From contig JBHJNL010000117.1 of assembly GCA_050330855.1 (NCBI GenBank), positions 1 through 17,316 of the forward strand: 17,316 nt of DNA, read 5' to 3'. How positions within the stretch are numbered: the stretch's first letter is position 1; the number at the start of each line of letters is the position of its first letter. The translations under genes and the position numbers were made by a program. Of the stretch, positions 7,863 to 16,400 are shown piece after piece. The notes under the pieces were generated by a model, which ran no database searches, had not been told where the DNA came from, and saw only the letters and a program-made list of their open reading frames with translations. Source of the stretch: RCC1774 sp050330855. GTDB taxonomy: Bacteria > Cyanobacteriota > Cyanobacteriia > Thermosynechococcales > Thermosynechococcaceae.

Positions 7863-10718
7863 TTAAGGACTAACCAAGAGGGCAACGGGAAACTGAGAAA
7901 GGACTTCTCCGACCGGGATAGTCACATCACCAGCATGGGATTGCTGGGTAAACACGTCAGTCCAGAGTGCAGAGGTGCCGCCGGTCATTTCAAGGACAGT
8001 ATCTTTCCACACCGCTTTCCCTAATGGGAAAGTACCCGGTTCAACTAACTGCGTCATTAGTCGAGGCACCACCGTCAGGGCATATTGCGTTCCGACACGA
8101 CGAATGAAAGCAAACACATGGTCTGCATACTTGCCTGAGACCCTAACAGGGAGGTAGTCCCCTTCCTGAAAAATATCAATGTGCTCCGTTCGTGCAGCCA
8201 GTAAATGAGAGGTGACAAAGAGTTTAATGCGTCCATCTTCGGGATAAGCAATCAGGTTTTCTAGCAAACTCGATAGATCGCGCTCTGCCCATTGGTTTAA
8301 CTCTTGTAGCTCATGGAGACGACGCTCATAGTCTACGGGTCTACGGTTATCTGGGTCTACTAAACTTAAATCCCACATTTCAGTTCCCTGATAAATATCA
8401 GGGACACCGGGGGCGGTCATTTTCACTAACAATTGAGCAAGGGAATTGCCCATGCCATAGAAGGCAATTTTCTTTTGAAAGGTCTGTAATCGCTGCAGAA
8501 ATTCGTTCTCTTCGTTGGGTGCCAGCAATGCATTGACAAAGTTAACGAAACCGTCTTCATACTCTGCGTCAGGACGCAGCCAAGCGGTATGTACCTTGGC
8601 CTCTCGCACGGCTTTGATGACGTAATCGGTAATGCGCTGCACAAATTCAGCATGATCAAAGTCTTCAAAGGGAAGCGCGCCCACCAAGGTTTGGTAGAGA
8701 GAATATTCATCGTTGGCATCGGGAATACTGCGATCGCTCCCCATCCGTTTGTGGGGCTGATTCATTTTCTGCCAAGCCGTCACTTCAGCCTCCCATTCGT
8801 CCGGCATTTCTGAGAGCACATTCAACACAGCTCGCACATCTTCACTGCGCTTGGTGTCATGGGTCGACGAGGCATTCATGGAGTGAGGCCAATAGGTGAC
8901 CTGCTGCTGATTGAAGGCGTGAAATTCAGGCACGGTGACCCCAAATCGTTCGGGTGAACCGCCCACTTCATTGAGCGACAAAAATCGATGGTAAATATAG
9001 AACAGCGTATCTTCAACACCCTTTGCCATCAGCGGCCCAGAGAACTGTTGCATTTGCATCACAAAGTTGGTCCACTGCTCTTTTTCAATGTCAGTGATGC
9101 TGTCTTCATAGTCGAGTAAAAATAGCTTCGCGATGAAATCAAATTCATTGACATGTTCAGGGATCTGCCGCTTGGCCTCTTGAATCACCCGCAGGATATA
9201 GGTGCGGTTGCGCTCGTTGAGTCGGTCTTCGGTGACATAGGTGCGATAAACCGGAAACAGCACCAGCACTTCTACAATGGCTTGCCTTAACCCACTGAGG
9301 GTGAAGTCGCGGGTATATCGGTAGCGGCTGGCAAGCTGCTTGAGCATATGGGCAAGATTTTCTACATCCCCGGCTAAGTTCTTGTCCGCAATCAACCGTT
9401 TACACTGATTTTTAAGCTCTTCGTAGGGCTTGGTGCCTCCTGTGAAGTTTTTGTAAATGCGGGTGAAGGCCGATTCGTGATTAGTCTGGCAAAACAAGCC
9501 ATTCACCTGATTGAGAAAGTCGTAGCCCGACGTTCCTTGCACCGGCCAGTCTTCGGGTAGAGTTTCCCCGGATTCTAAAATTTTCTCGACGGTGATGTAG
9601 CTGCTGCCCAGATGCTGCCGCAGGCGCTCTAAATAACGATGGGGATTGAAAAGGCCATCAATGTGATCCACCCGTACACCATTAATCACGCCCTCATCGA
9701 CCAACGCTTTGATGAGGCTGTGGGTGATCTCAAAGACTTGGGGGTCGTCAACGCTGACGCAGATGAGCTGATTCACCGTAAAAAAGCGACGGTAGTTGAG
9801 TTCTTCTGCTCCCACCTTCCAGTAAGACAGGCGAAAGAACTGATCGGCTAACAACGTATCGAGCAAATCGAAGTTGGGTTTATCCCCCTCCTCGCCTTTT
9901 TCAGAGGCCAGATTGACTTCATTTTCGGGCTTGCCGTTGAAGATGGCGATATTGCTATCGATGAAGGCCTGAATGTCTGAGTTGGACTGGTAGAGTTCCC
10001 ACAGTAGCCCTTTGACGAAGGCAACCTGATCTCGATACTCGCGCCCGCCACTTTCTGCGATCGCACTTTTGAGCAAGTAGAGAATCCCTAGCAATTTAAT
10101 AAAGTCAGGATGCTCACGCCCCAGCGACCCGCGCAGTCGTTCGAGGTCATAGGTCATCAGTTGGGTGTAGGACTCAATCCGCAGGGGCAGTTTCAGGTCG
10201 TAGTAGGTAATACTGAGGCCCGATGCTTCGTATTTAAGCTGCAGATCACCATTCTCAAGGCAGCGACCATAGAAATCGCCCAGCATGGGAGCCAACACCT
10301 TGCCTTCAATGTCTTTGTAGGGATGCTCCCACTGAATATCGAAGAAGTTGTAATAGTCTGAGTTGCTCCCATACTCCATGATGTCCATCAAGAAGATATT
10401 GGCGCTGTCGTAGGCCATGTGGTTGGGCACAATATCTTGCAGCCAACCCATCTCGTGATGGTGGAGGGTCTCAATTAACGTTGAAAAATCATCATCCTTG
10501 GCCCTGCCGCCCTCTGTAACCTTACCTAGTGCCGGATTAAGCTGACGCGGATCCACCACATCATAGCCGTGGGTGCTGCCGTCGCAGGCCTTGAAGATGG
10601 GCGCAGCATAGAGATCAGAGATCCCCAACTGCTTGAGGTAGGGAATAATGGCCTGGGCCGCCTCAAACTTGAAGCTACTGTTGAACTGAATTCGATAGGT
10701 GGCAACGGGGATTCGCAT
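7863..10718 (-). CDS. treY: Malto-oligosyltrehalose synthase (TreY, GH13)
   Basis: 951 residues, in the upper part of the family range. TreY isomerises the reducing-end alpha-1,4 bond of a malto-oligosaccharide to alpha,alpha-1,1, giving maltooligosyltrehalose, the TreZ substrate. The N-terminus IPVATYRIQFNSSFKFEAA, GSTHGYDVVDPRQLNPALG (~48-65) and QDIVPNHMAYD (~94-104) are family hallmarks. The active site appears complete: D351 (NGVRVDHIDGL), E378 (YITVEKILE) and D621 (SSTHDTKRSEDVRA). MAKGVEDTLFY (565-575) and PGVPDIYQGTEMWDLSLVDPDNRRPVD are also typical. It lies 37 bp downstream of treZ and is almost certainly co-transcribed. No strong Shine-Dalgarno precedes ATG 10718, and translational linkage to treZ is possible. 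Confidence 0.96.
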   Translation of the reverse strand: MRIPVATYRIQFNSSFKFEAAQAIIPYLKQLGISDLYAAPIFKACDGSTHGYDVVDPRQLNPALGKVTEGGRAKDDDFSTLIETLHHHEMGWLQDIVPNHMAYDSANIFLMDIMEYGSNSDYYNFFDIQWEHPYKDIEGKVLAPMLGDFYGRCLENGDLQLKYEASGLSITYYDLKLPLRIESYTQLMTYDLERLRGSLGREHPDFIKLLGILYLLKSAIAESGGREYRDQVAFVKGLLWELYQSNSDIQAFIDSNIAIFNGKPENEVNLASEKGEEGDKPNFDLLDTLLADQFFRLSYWKVGAEELNYRRFFTVNQLICVSVDDPQVFEITHSLIKALVDEGVINGVRVDHIDGLFNPHRYLERLRQHLGSSYITVEKILESGETLPEDWPVQGTSGYDFLNQVNGLFCQTNHESAFTRIYKNFTGGTKPYEELKNQCKRLIADKNLAGDVENLAHMLKQLASRYRYTRDFTLSGLRQAIVEVLVLFPVYRTYVTEDRLNERNRTYILRVIQEAKRQIPEHVNEFDFIAKLFLLDYEDSITDIEKEQWTNFVMQMQQFSGPLMAKGVEDTLFYIYHRFLSLNEVGGSPERFGVTVPEFHAFNQQQVTYWPHSMNASSTHDTKRSEDVRAVLNVLSEMPDEWEAEVTAWQKMNQPHKRMGSDRSIPDANDEYSLYQTLVGALPFEDFDHAEFVQRITDYVIKAVREAKVHTAWLRPDAEYEDGFVNFVNALLAPNEENEFLQRLQTFQKKIAFYGMGNSLAQLLVKMTAPGVPDIYQGTEMWDLSLVDPDNRRPVDYERRLHELQELNQWAERDLSSLLENLIAYPEDGRIKLFVTSHLLAARTEHIDIFQEGDYLPVRVSGKYADHVFAFIRRVGTQYALTVVPRLMTQLVEPGTFPLGKAVWKDTVLEMTGGTSALWTDVFTQQSHAGDVTIPVGEVLSQFPVALLVSP

Positions 10719-10755
10719 ACAGACACAGTCATCAGTGAAAGGGGAAGGAAATCAG

Positions 10756-12600
10756 TCAAGATGCTGATTGGACATACAATACAGCACTTAATGGTTGTAT
10801 TGTAGCGGAGTTCCCCGAGGCAAGATGTTCCGGCGCACTCATCCCCGGCCCTGACCAACAAGGGTCTGCGGAGTCGGTGCGTTTGTGCCAATTGCCTGCC
10901 GAAATCGTGGGAATTGCGATCGCATCTGCCCCCCAGTTCATCAAGATTAAAACGGCCTCATCCCCCTGCCAGCGCCGGACACTGAGCCATTGGCGATCTC
11001 GATCATGGTGAACCTCTAGGGCATCGCGCTCAAAATTCATCAACGGCGGCAGCGTCCGTCTGAGCTGGATCAGATGACGGTAAAAGTTCCACAGCGAACC
11101 ATGGTGGCCTTCATGACGCTGCTCCCAACGGAGGGTCGATTGAGCAAAGGTGTCAGGGCTATCGGCATCGGGCGGCTCGCCAGTGGCGTAAAAAGCCCTA
11201 AACTCTCGCTTCCGTCCCTCTCGGACAGCCTCTGCTAAGCCCGGATCGGCATGGCTGATAAAGTACAAAAACGGAGCCTCTTCGCCATACTCTTCCCCCA
11301 TGAACAGCATTGGAATGGCCGGGGCCAGCAGCACCGCCGCCGCCGATAGCTTCAACCCTTCAAAGCTTGTGAGCTGTGAGAGCCGCTCTCCTAACATACG
11401 GTTGCCAACTTGGTCGTGATTTTGGGCGCAAACGACAAACTGAGACCCAGGGCAATCCGTAACGTCACCGCCATGAAACCGTCTGCGATGCTTTGAATAA
11501 CTCCAGGCGTATACAAAACTTTGCTCCAATGCGCGAGCGAGGTACTCAATGGAGCCATAGTCTTCGTAGTAGCCCTGGCGCTCCCCCGTCAAAAGCGCAT
11601 GAACACAGTGGTGGAAATCATCATTCCACTGGGCATCAAGATCGTAACCCCCTTTAGGTTGGGGACGAATCAGCCGACCATCATTAAGGTCACTTTCTGC
11701 AATCAAGTAAAATGGCTTGCCTTTTTGTTGACCCAAATGTGTAACAGCCTCTTGCAGTTCAAGCAAAAAATGCTTGGCCCCAAAGTCGTAGATGGCATGG
11801 ACCGCGTCGAGGCGAAGGGCGTCGACATGAAAGTCTCGGAACCAGTAGAGCGCATTCTCAATAAAATATTGGCGCACGCCATCACAGTGAGCCTGATCAA
11901 AGTTAATGGCACTTCCCCAAGGGGTGCGGTATTGGTCGGTTTGGTAGGGACCAAAGTTGCTGGTGTAGTTGCCTTCAGGGCCGAAGTGGTTGTAGACCAC
12001 GTCTAAAATAACCGCCATACCCTGCTGATGGCAGGCATCGACCAAGCGTTTTAGACCCTCAACGCCACCATAGGAGGTTTGCACCGCATAGGGATACACC
12101 CCGTCATAGCCCCAGTTGCGATCGCCGGGAAATTGAGCCACGGGCATGATTTCTAAGGCATTGATGCCGAGATCGTATAGCTCACCGAGTCGAGGAATGA
12201 TGGCGTCAAAGGTGCCCTCTGGGGTGAAGGTGCCCACGTGGAGTTCGTAGCAGATGTAGGAGTCTAGGGACAGATTCCGCCATTGCTGATCTTGCCAGGT
12301 ATACCGTTGATGATCGACGACTTGCGATCGCCCATGCACCCCTTCGGGTTGGCAGTGAGACGCCGGATCGGGACGAACCATATCGCCGTTGAGCTGATAG
12401 GAATAGAACGTACCGTGGCTAGCCTGATCGACGGTGACCTGCCAATAGCCGTCAGATCCACGTTCTAGGGGAATCAAGCGGGGGTCTGATGAGTCTGCGG
12501 AGTTCCAGACCTGAATGTCTAGAGACTCTAGAAGGGGTGCCCAGACCTTAAATTGACCGCGATTCCCTGGCAAGACCACCGCACCAACTTCTATTCCCAT
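10756..12600 (-). CDS. treZ: Malto-oligosyltrehalose trehalohydrolase (TreZ, GH13)
   Basis: 614 residues, normal family length. The enzyme cleaves maltooligosyltrehalose next to the trehalose unit, releasing free trehalose and a chain shortened by two glucoses. Order of domains: N-terminal CBM48-like beta domain (~1-100, GNRGQFKVWAPLLESLDIQV), catalytic barrel beginning YELHVGTFTPEGTFDA (118-133), then WGYDGVYPYAVQTSYGG (163-179). Catalytic residues are D265 (VDALRLDAVHAI), E302 (YLIAESDLND) and D396 (VCAQNHDQVGNR). LFMGEEYGEEAPF (432-444) is typical. It is first in the treZ-treY unit, and its upstream region contains a palindrome at 12642-12658. Confidence 0.96.
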   Translation of the reverse strand: MGIEVGAVVLPGNRGQFKVWAPLLESLDIQVWNSADSSDPRLIPLERGSDGYWQVTVDQASHGTFYSYQLNGDMVRPDPASHCQPEGVHGRSQVVDHQRYTWQDQQWRNLSLDSYICYELHVGTFTPEGTFDAIIPRLGELYDLGINALEIMPVAQFPGDRNWGYDGVYPYAVQTSYGGVEGLKRLVDACHQQGMAVILDVVYNHFGPEGNYTSNFGPYQTDQYRTPWGSAINFDQAHCDGVRQYFIENALYWFRDFHVDALRLDAVHAIYDFGAKHFLLELQEAVTHLGQQKGKPFYLIAESDLNDGRLIRPQPKGGYDLDAQWNDDFHHCVHALLTGERQGYYEDYGSIEYLARALEQSFVYAWSYSKHRRRFHGGDVTDCPGSQFVVCAQNHDQVGNRMLGERLSQLTSFEGLKLSAAAVLLAPAIPMLFMGEEYGEEAPFLYFISHADPGLAEAVREGRKREFRAFYATGEPPDADSPDTFAQSTLRWEQRHEGHHGSLWNFYRHLIQLRRTLPPLMNFERDALEVHHDRDRQWLSVRRWQGDEAVLILMNWGADAIAIPTISAGNWHKRTDSADPCWSGPGMSAPEHLASGNSATIQPLSAVLYVQSAS

Positions 12601-12641
12601 ATTCCAGCTTAGGTTAATGAATATCTATTTATTATGGACCG

Positions 12642-12658
12642 AGTTGACACCATCAACT
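12642..12658 (-). promoter_or_regulatory. Operator-like palindrome upstream of treZ
   Basis: AGTTGA-CACCA-TCAACT is a perfect 6+6 inverted repeat with a 5-nt centre, 41 bp upstream of the treZ start. On the minus strand an AT-rich CATAAT stretch lies between it and the ATG. The size and position would suit a transcription-factor site. No known regulator motif is recognised, and chance is not excluded. Confidence 0.3.
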
Positions 12659-12681
12659 TCTGCAGAGGCTTCTATTCATAG

Positions 12682-12861
12682 TCGTTACAGGGGGGCAAGA
12701 CTAGGTGGCGTTTGCTTGCCTCTAGTCGCCAATTGCTAAGATATGGAGCAACCATTATTGAGACAGATTTTGCTCAATTGATTGAGTCTAGTTGTAAGAC
12801 GCATATTGATAGCGCTGTGCCTGCGCCTACTGTACTGGCTTCGGTTAGCGTTCAAGATTAG
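12682..12861 (+). pseudogene. Short open frame before the Uma2 gene, possible gene remnant
   Basis: After TAG at 12679-12681 a frame stays open for 59 codons to TAG at 12859-12861, just 19 bp before the Uma2 start. It has no ATG; TTG codons at 12712 and 12733 are the only usable starts, without a clear ribosome binding site. The translation from ~12733 (LLRYGATIIETDFAQLIESS, then CKTHIDSAVPAPTVLASVSV) has protein-like composition. It may be the decayed tail of a gene, a leader peptide, or chance. The rest of the 12601-12880 gap contains the treZ upstream region and short inverted repeats. Confidence 0.2.
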
Positions 12862-12880
12862 AGAAAGATGAGAGGGCTGA

Positions 12881-13480
12881 ATGATGACAATGGCAGCGCC
12901 GAGAACGAAACCCTATACGGCTGAAGAATATCTAGCCCTAGAGATAGAGTCTGAGGTTCGCAGCGAGTTTCGTGATGGAGAGATTGTTGAAATGACCGGC
13001 GGCACCCCTGCACACAATGAAATTACACGGATGCTTATTTTTTTACTGACCATGGCGTTGCGAAAACAGCCCTACAGTATTTTTGTCACTGATCAGCGAC
13101 TTTGGTTACCTAAATGCAATCTCTATACCTATCCTGATGTGATGGTGATGCCCCGTCCACTGGAGCTGCAGACTGGCCGCAAGGATACGGTGATCAATCC
13201 GATTTTTATAGCGGAGATTTTATCGGAGTCTACCCAGGGGTATGACCGAGGTAAGAAGTTTTCGGCCTATCAGACGGTTGCCAGCTTCGAGGAATATTTA
13301 CTGATTGATCAGTATCAGCCACGGGTGGAGCAGTATGTGCGCCAGGAGGCCAATAAGTGGCTGCTCACGGTCCATGATGGGCAGAAGGCTCAAGTATCTT
13401 TGGCATCAGTGCCAGTAGAGATAGAGCTTGCAGATCTTTATGAAAATTTGGAGTTTGATGAGGCGTTGGATAACGCCTGA
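12881..13480 (+). CDS. Uma2 family (DUF820) PD-(D/E)XK nuclease-like protein
   Basis: 199 residues. Uma2/DUF820 proteins have a restriction-endonuclease-like fold and are greatly expanded in cyanobacteria; their physiological role is not settled. Visible hallmarks: YTAEEYLALE (12-21), SEFRDGEIVEMTGGTPAHNEI (28-48, with the conserved H45 and N46), YPDVMV (84-89, D86), AEILSESTQGYDRGKKFSAY (111-130, E112 and K125/K126) and FEEYLLIDQ (136-144). D86, E112 and a downstream Lys fit the PD-(D/E)XK pattern. The start has nearby options at 12881, 12884 and 12890; GAGG at 12872-12875 favours 12881 or 12884. The last 43 bp overlap the 3' end of the convergent cyanophycin-synthetase-like gene. Confidence 0.88.
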   Translation: MMTMAAPRTKPYTAEEYLALEIESEVRSEFRDGEIVEMTGGTPAHNEITRMLIFLLTMALRKQPYSIFVTDQRLWLPKCNLYTYPDVMVMPRPLELQTGRKDTVINPIFIAEILSESTQGYDRGKKFSAYQTVASFEEYLLIDQYQPRVEQYVRQEANKWLLTVHDGQKAQVSLASVPVEIELADLYENLEFDEALDNA

Positions 13481-16400
13481 GCGGAGGAGGCTGCATCGGC
13501 ATAAAGCTCTCCGACTGCATCTGCCGGCAAGGGCAAGACACTAGGAGGTGTTGTCAGCCCTATAGTAGATGACAAGGATCGGGAATCCCTCAAGTCATGG
13601 GTCTTGATGGAACTATTGGGTTCGGGTTGAGGATTAGGGACGTTGATGATCTCTTGGAGATCTGAGTTAAGGGTCTCGGCATTGGCTGACGGCGTGGACG
13701 ACCCCCATTTCTCCCAGCAGATCGCCCCAACGTCTTTCCCCAGCTCAAAGGCTAATTGAGCTGCAGAACGGAACAGGACAAATGCGATCGCAACGACAGT
13801 CCCGCCCTTGTCGACGGCTTGTTCACCTACCACTTGGGCGACGCGTTTCGCCGCAGGAGCTTGCTGCTTAGCCCAGCGGCGAATCTGATCTCGCTGATCA
13901 ACGGCCCATGCCTTGACCTCATGGTGCGCCATCGCTTCAGAGAATGCCGCGATCTCCTTCCGTGTTGACTCAAGCGTCTTTTCAATAGCTGCAACCTTAG
14001 ACTGGAGCGTCGCTATCTTTGTCCTCACGCCGCTATTGCTCTGATCTCTCTCAGTATCCGCATCCTCTGGGGCCGCAGCCATAGAGGCAACCGTCGTCGC
14101 CTTGGAGATCCGTTCCTGCAATACATTCTGAGGTTTTAGGCGATTCTCAAACTCAATCCATAGCGTTGTGGGATCGTTCGGCCCCACGGATCGAAAATCG
14201 GCCTCTAAATAATTTTGAGGTTTAGCACGTTCTACAGCAGTCACCGCTGGCGGCTCACTCTCGGCGGGACTTGAGCAACCGGTTCCCTCCGTATCTCTGA
14301 CTTCTAAGTCAGGCGCTGCAGCACTTAAGGTTCCCCAAAAACAAAAGCCATTGAGGGGGGGAATTTCTCTGAATCGCTCTGCTCTTGGGGCTGTGTTCTG
14401 TGAGTCTAGGAAAGGCTGGATCAGACTCGGCAGATCATAATCATTGAAGTTGAACCGACCCGTTGACTCCGGTGGCTGCTGCTCCGAAGCGGGGTAAATC
14501 AGCAGTGCAGCCCTGATTTGCTCGATGGTCACCCCTTGTACATAAGCGGCTAGACAAGCCGCTAGGGCCGCTGGGGCAAAGCCGCGAACCGAAAGCGGTA
14601 GGTTTGCAATATTCTCAATGCGTTGAGCATCATTCTGCTGCACAATCGCAAGGTAGCCGTGGTCATACACGGCGGCGATACCGCCCTGTTGAAGATGCGA
14701 TCTCACCACTGAATTCTCTGGATCCATCGAGAAATAAGCGATCTTCCCCTGTACCCGCTCAGCCATGGCAACAACCCGCGGATCATCAGCATTAAGTACA
14801 GCATAGCCATCAGCATGGACAGCGCCAGGGATTACAGAAAACACTTTAGCCCGATGGTCAAGGGTACAGGTGCTGCCAATCTGATCCGAGGCCTCTAGGA
14901 CTACCCCCACATCGCAGTGCGGGAAGGCCAAGCCAGACCGTAAAATACTGCTGCGCGAGGTCTCTAACACAGCCATATCCACCGTCGGATCCTCTAGGAT
15001 CAGCTCGGCGCTTTCAGCGTTGGTGGCATCTCCCTGTTTAACGCGGTAATTGCTAATGTAGACACCCTTAGTACTTGTATAGCCCACAGCATCATAGGCT
15101 TGGTTAAAAATGTGCGCGATCAAAGGTGTCGGTGATGCAGTTCGACCCGCTGCTGCTGCCACCGCCACAACGGGGATCTGAGTCGGCGCTTCTGCCGGGA
15201 ACAGCATATCGAGAATCGGAGCGGCCACATTCCGGGCCAACCCTCTACTCGGAGCCATGTGCATCCGTAGCCCAGGGGCCGCGTTGACCTCCACAATCAC
15301 GCCGTCTACTTCTTTGAGGGGCTTGGTGATATCGGTTGTAATCACATCAATGCCAACAATATCTAAATCGATGATGCGTGATGCTCTCTCTGCTAACCAA
15401 ATTGTGTCTGGGTGAATCTCTTCGGTGCGGTCAATGGCAGTCCCGCCAGTGCTGAGATTCGCGTTCGCCCGGAGGTAACAGATTTGGTCAGGCTGCAAAA
15501 TGCTATTAAGCGTAAACCCTTGACGGCTCAACATTTCATCGGTAGCAGCATCAAGTTTTATCTTGGTCAGTGACGTATCATGGCCTTCACCCCGCCGCAC
15601 ATCTTTATTCTCTCGATCAACGAGGGTTGAGATTGTATCCTTGCCGTTACCGACCACATGGGCAGGCACCCGCTCCGCCACCGCAATCACTTTATGGTTG
15701 ACGACCAAAATGCGGTGATCTCGTCCCCGATAGAAGTGCTCAACAATCACGCCATCAGAGATATCTTTCGCTCGGCCATAGGCAAACTCTGCCTGCCGCC
15801 AAGAGCGGATATCAATGGTGATTCCGCGACCTTGATTCCCGTCTAAGGGCTTAATCACAATGGGGTAGCCCCCCAAATCATTAATGGCGTCCTCTAGGTC
15901 TCGAAAAGCATAGATCACTTTACCCAAGGGGACGGGAGCGCCCATGCTGGTCAAAATTTCTTTGGTTCTTTCTTTGTCACAGGCCAGCTCCACTCCCAAA
16001 ACGTTGCTATGAGAGGTCAGTGCTGCCTGAACCCGCTTTTGATGTTTACCATAGCCAAACTGAAACAGACCGCAGGTCTCTAAATATTTCCAGGGGATGC
16101 CACGATTTTCTGCTTCTTGAATGAGTGCCTCGGTGCTTGCGCCTTGGGCTGCTCCAGCTCGTAGTGCCCTTAAGTCTTCTAAATCAATACGCAGTTCAGG
16201 TTCAGGATAAGTCCCCGTTTCGATAATGTTCTGACACAATCGACGAGCCGCTCTAGTGGCGTAGCATCCGGCTTCTTCCTGTTGATACTCAACAGCGACC
16301 TGATAGGTTCCAGGAGATGCTGTTTCACAGCTAGCGCCAAACCCTACTGGCATATCCGCGAGGGCTTGAAGTTCTAGTGCCACATGCTTGAGAATGTGCC

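Larger units (their letters stand above)
690..13791. repeat. Dispersed HIP1 palindromes (GCGATCGC)
   Basis: Copies start at 690, 2529, 4081, 5765, 6473, 8730, 10057, 10916, 12118, 12324 and 13784. All lie inside coding sequence and are spread over the DUF1400, treS, malQ, treY, treZ and cyanophycin-synthetase-like genes. HIP1 over-representation is a known cyanobacterial genome signature. None is seen in the zeta-like / partner genes, the Uma2 gene or the 16.6-17.3 kb edge, which may reflect later arrival or simply their short length. Confidence 0.9.

Noticed and set aside
10526..10891. 121-codon minus-strand frame across the treZ-treY junction
   Set aside because: It overlaps the ends of two well-supported genes in another frame and has no family features.
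11521..12006. 161-codon plus-strand open frame antisense to treZ
   Set aside because: It lies opposite conserved TreZ catalytic regions and has no recognisable motif or ribosome binding site, so it is a shadow frame.
12773..12786. Palindrome CTCAAT-TG-ATTGAG upstream of Uma2
   Set aside because: It is an A/T-rich 6+6 repeat inside the possible gene remnant, about 95 bp from the start codon, with no promoter elements around it; chance is likely.
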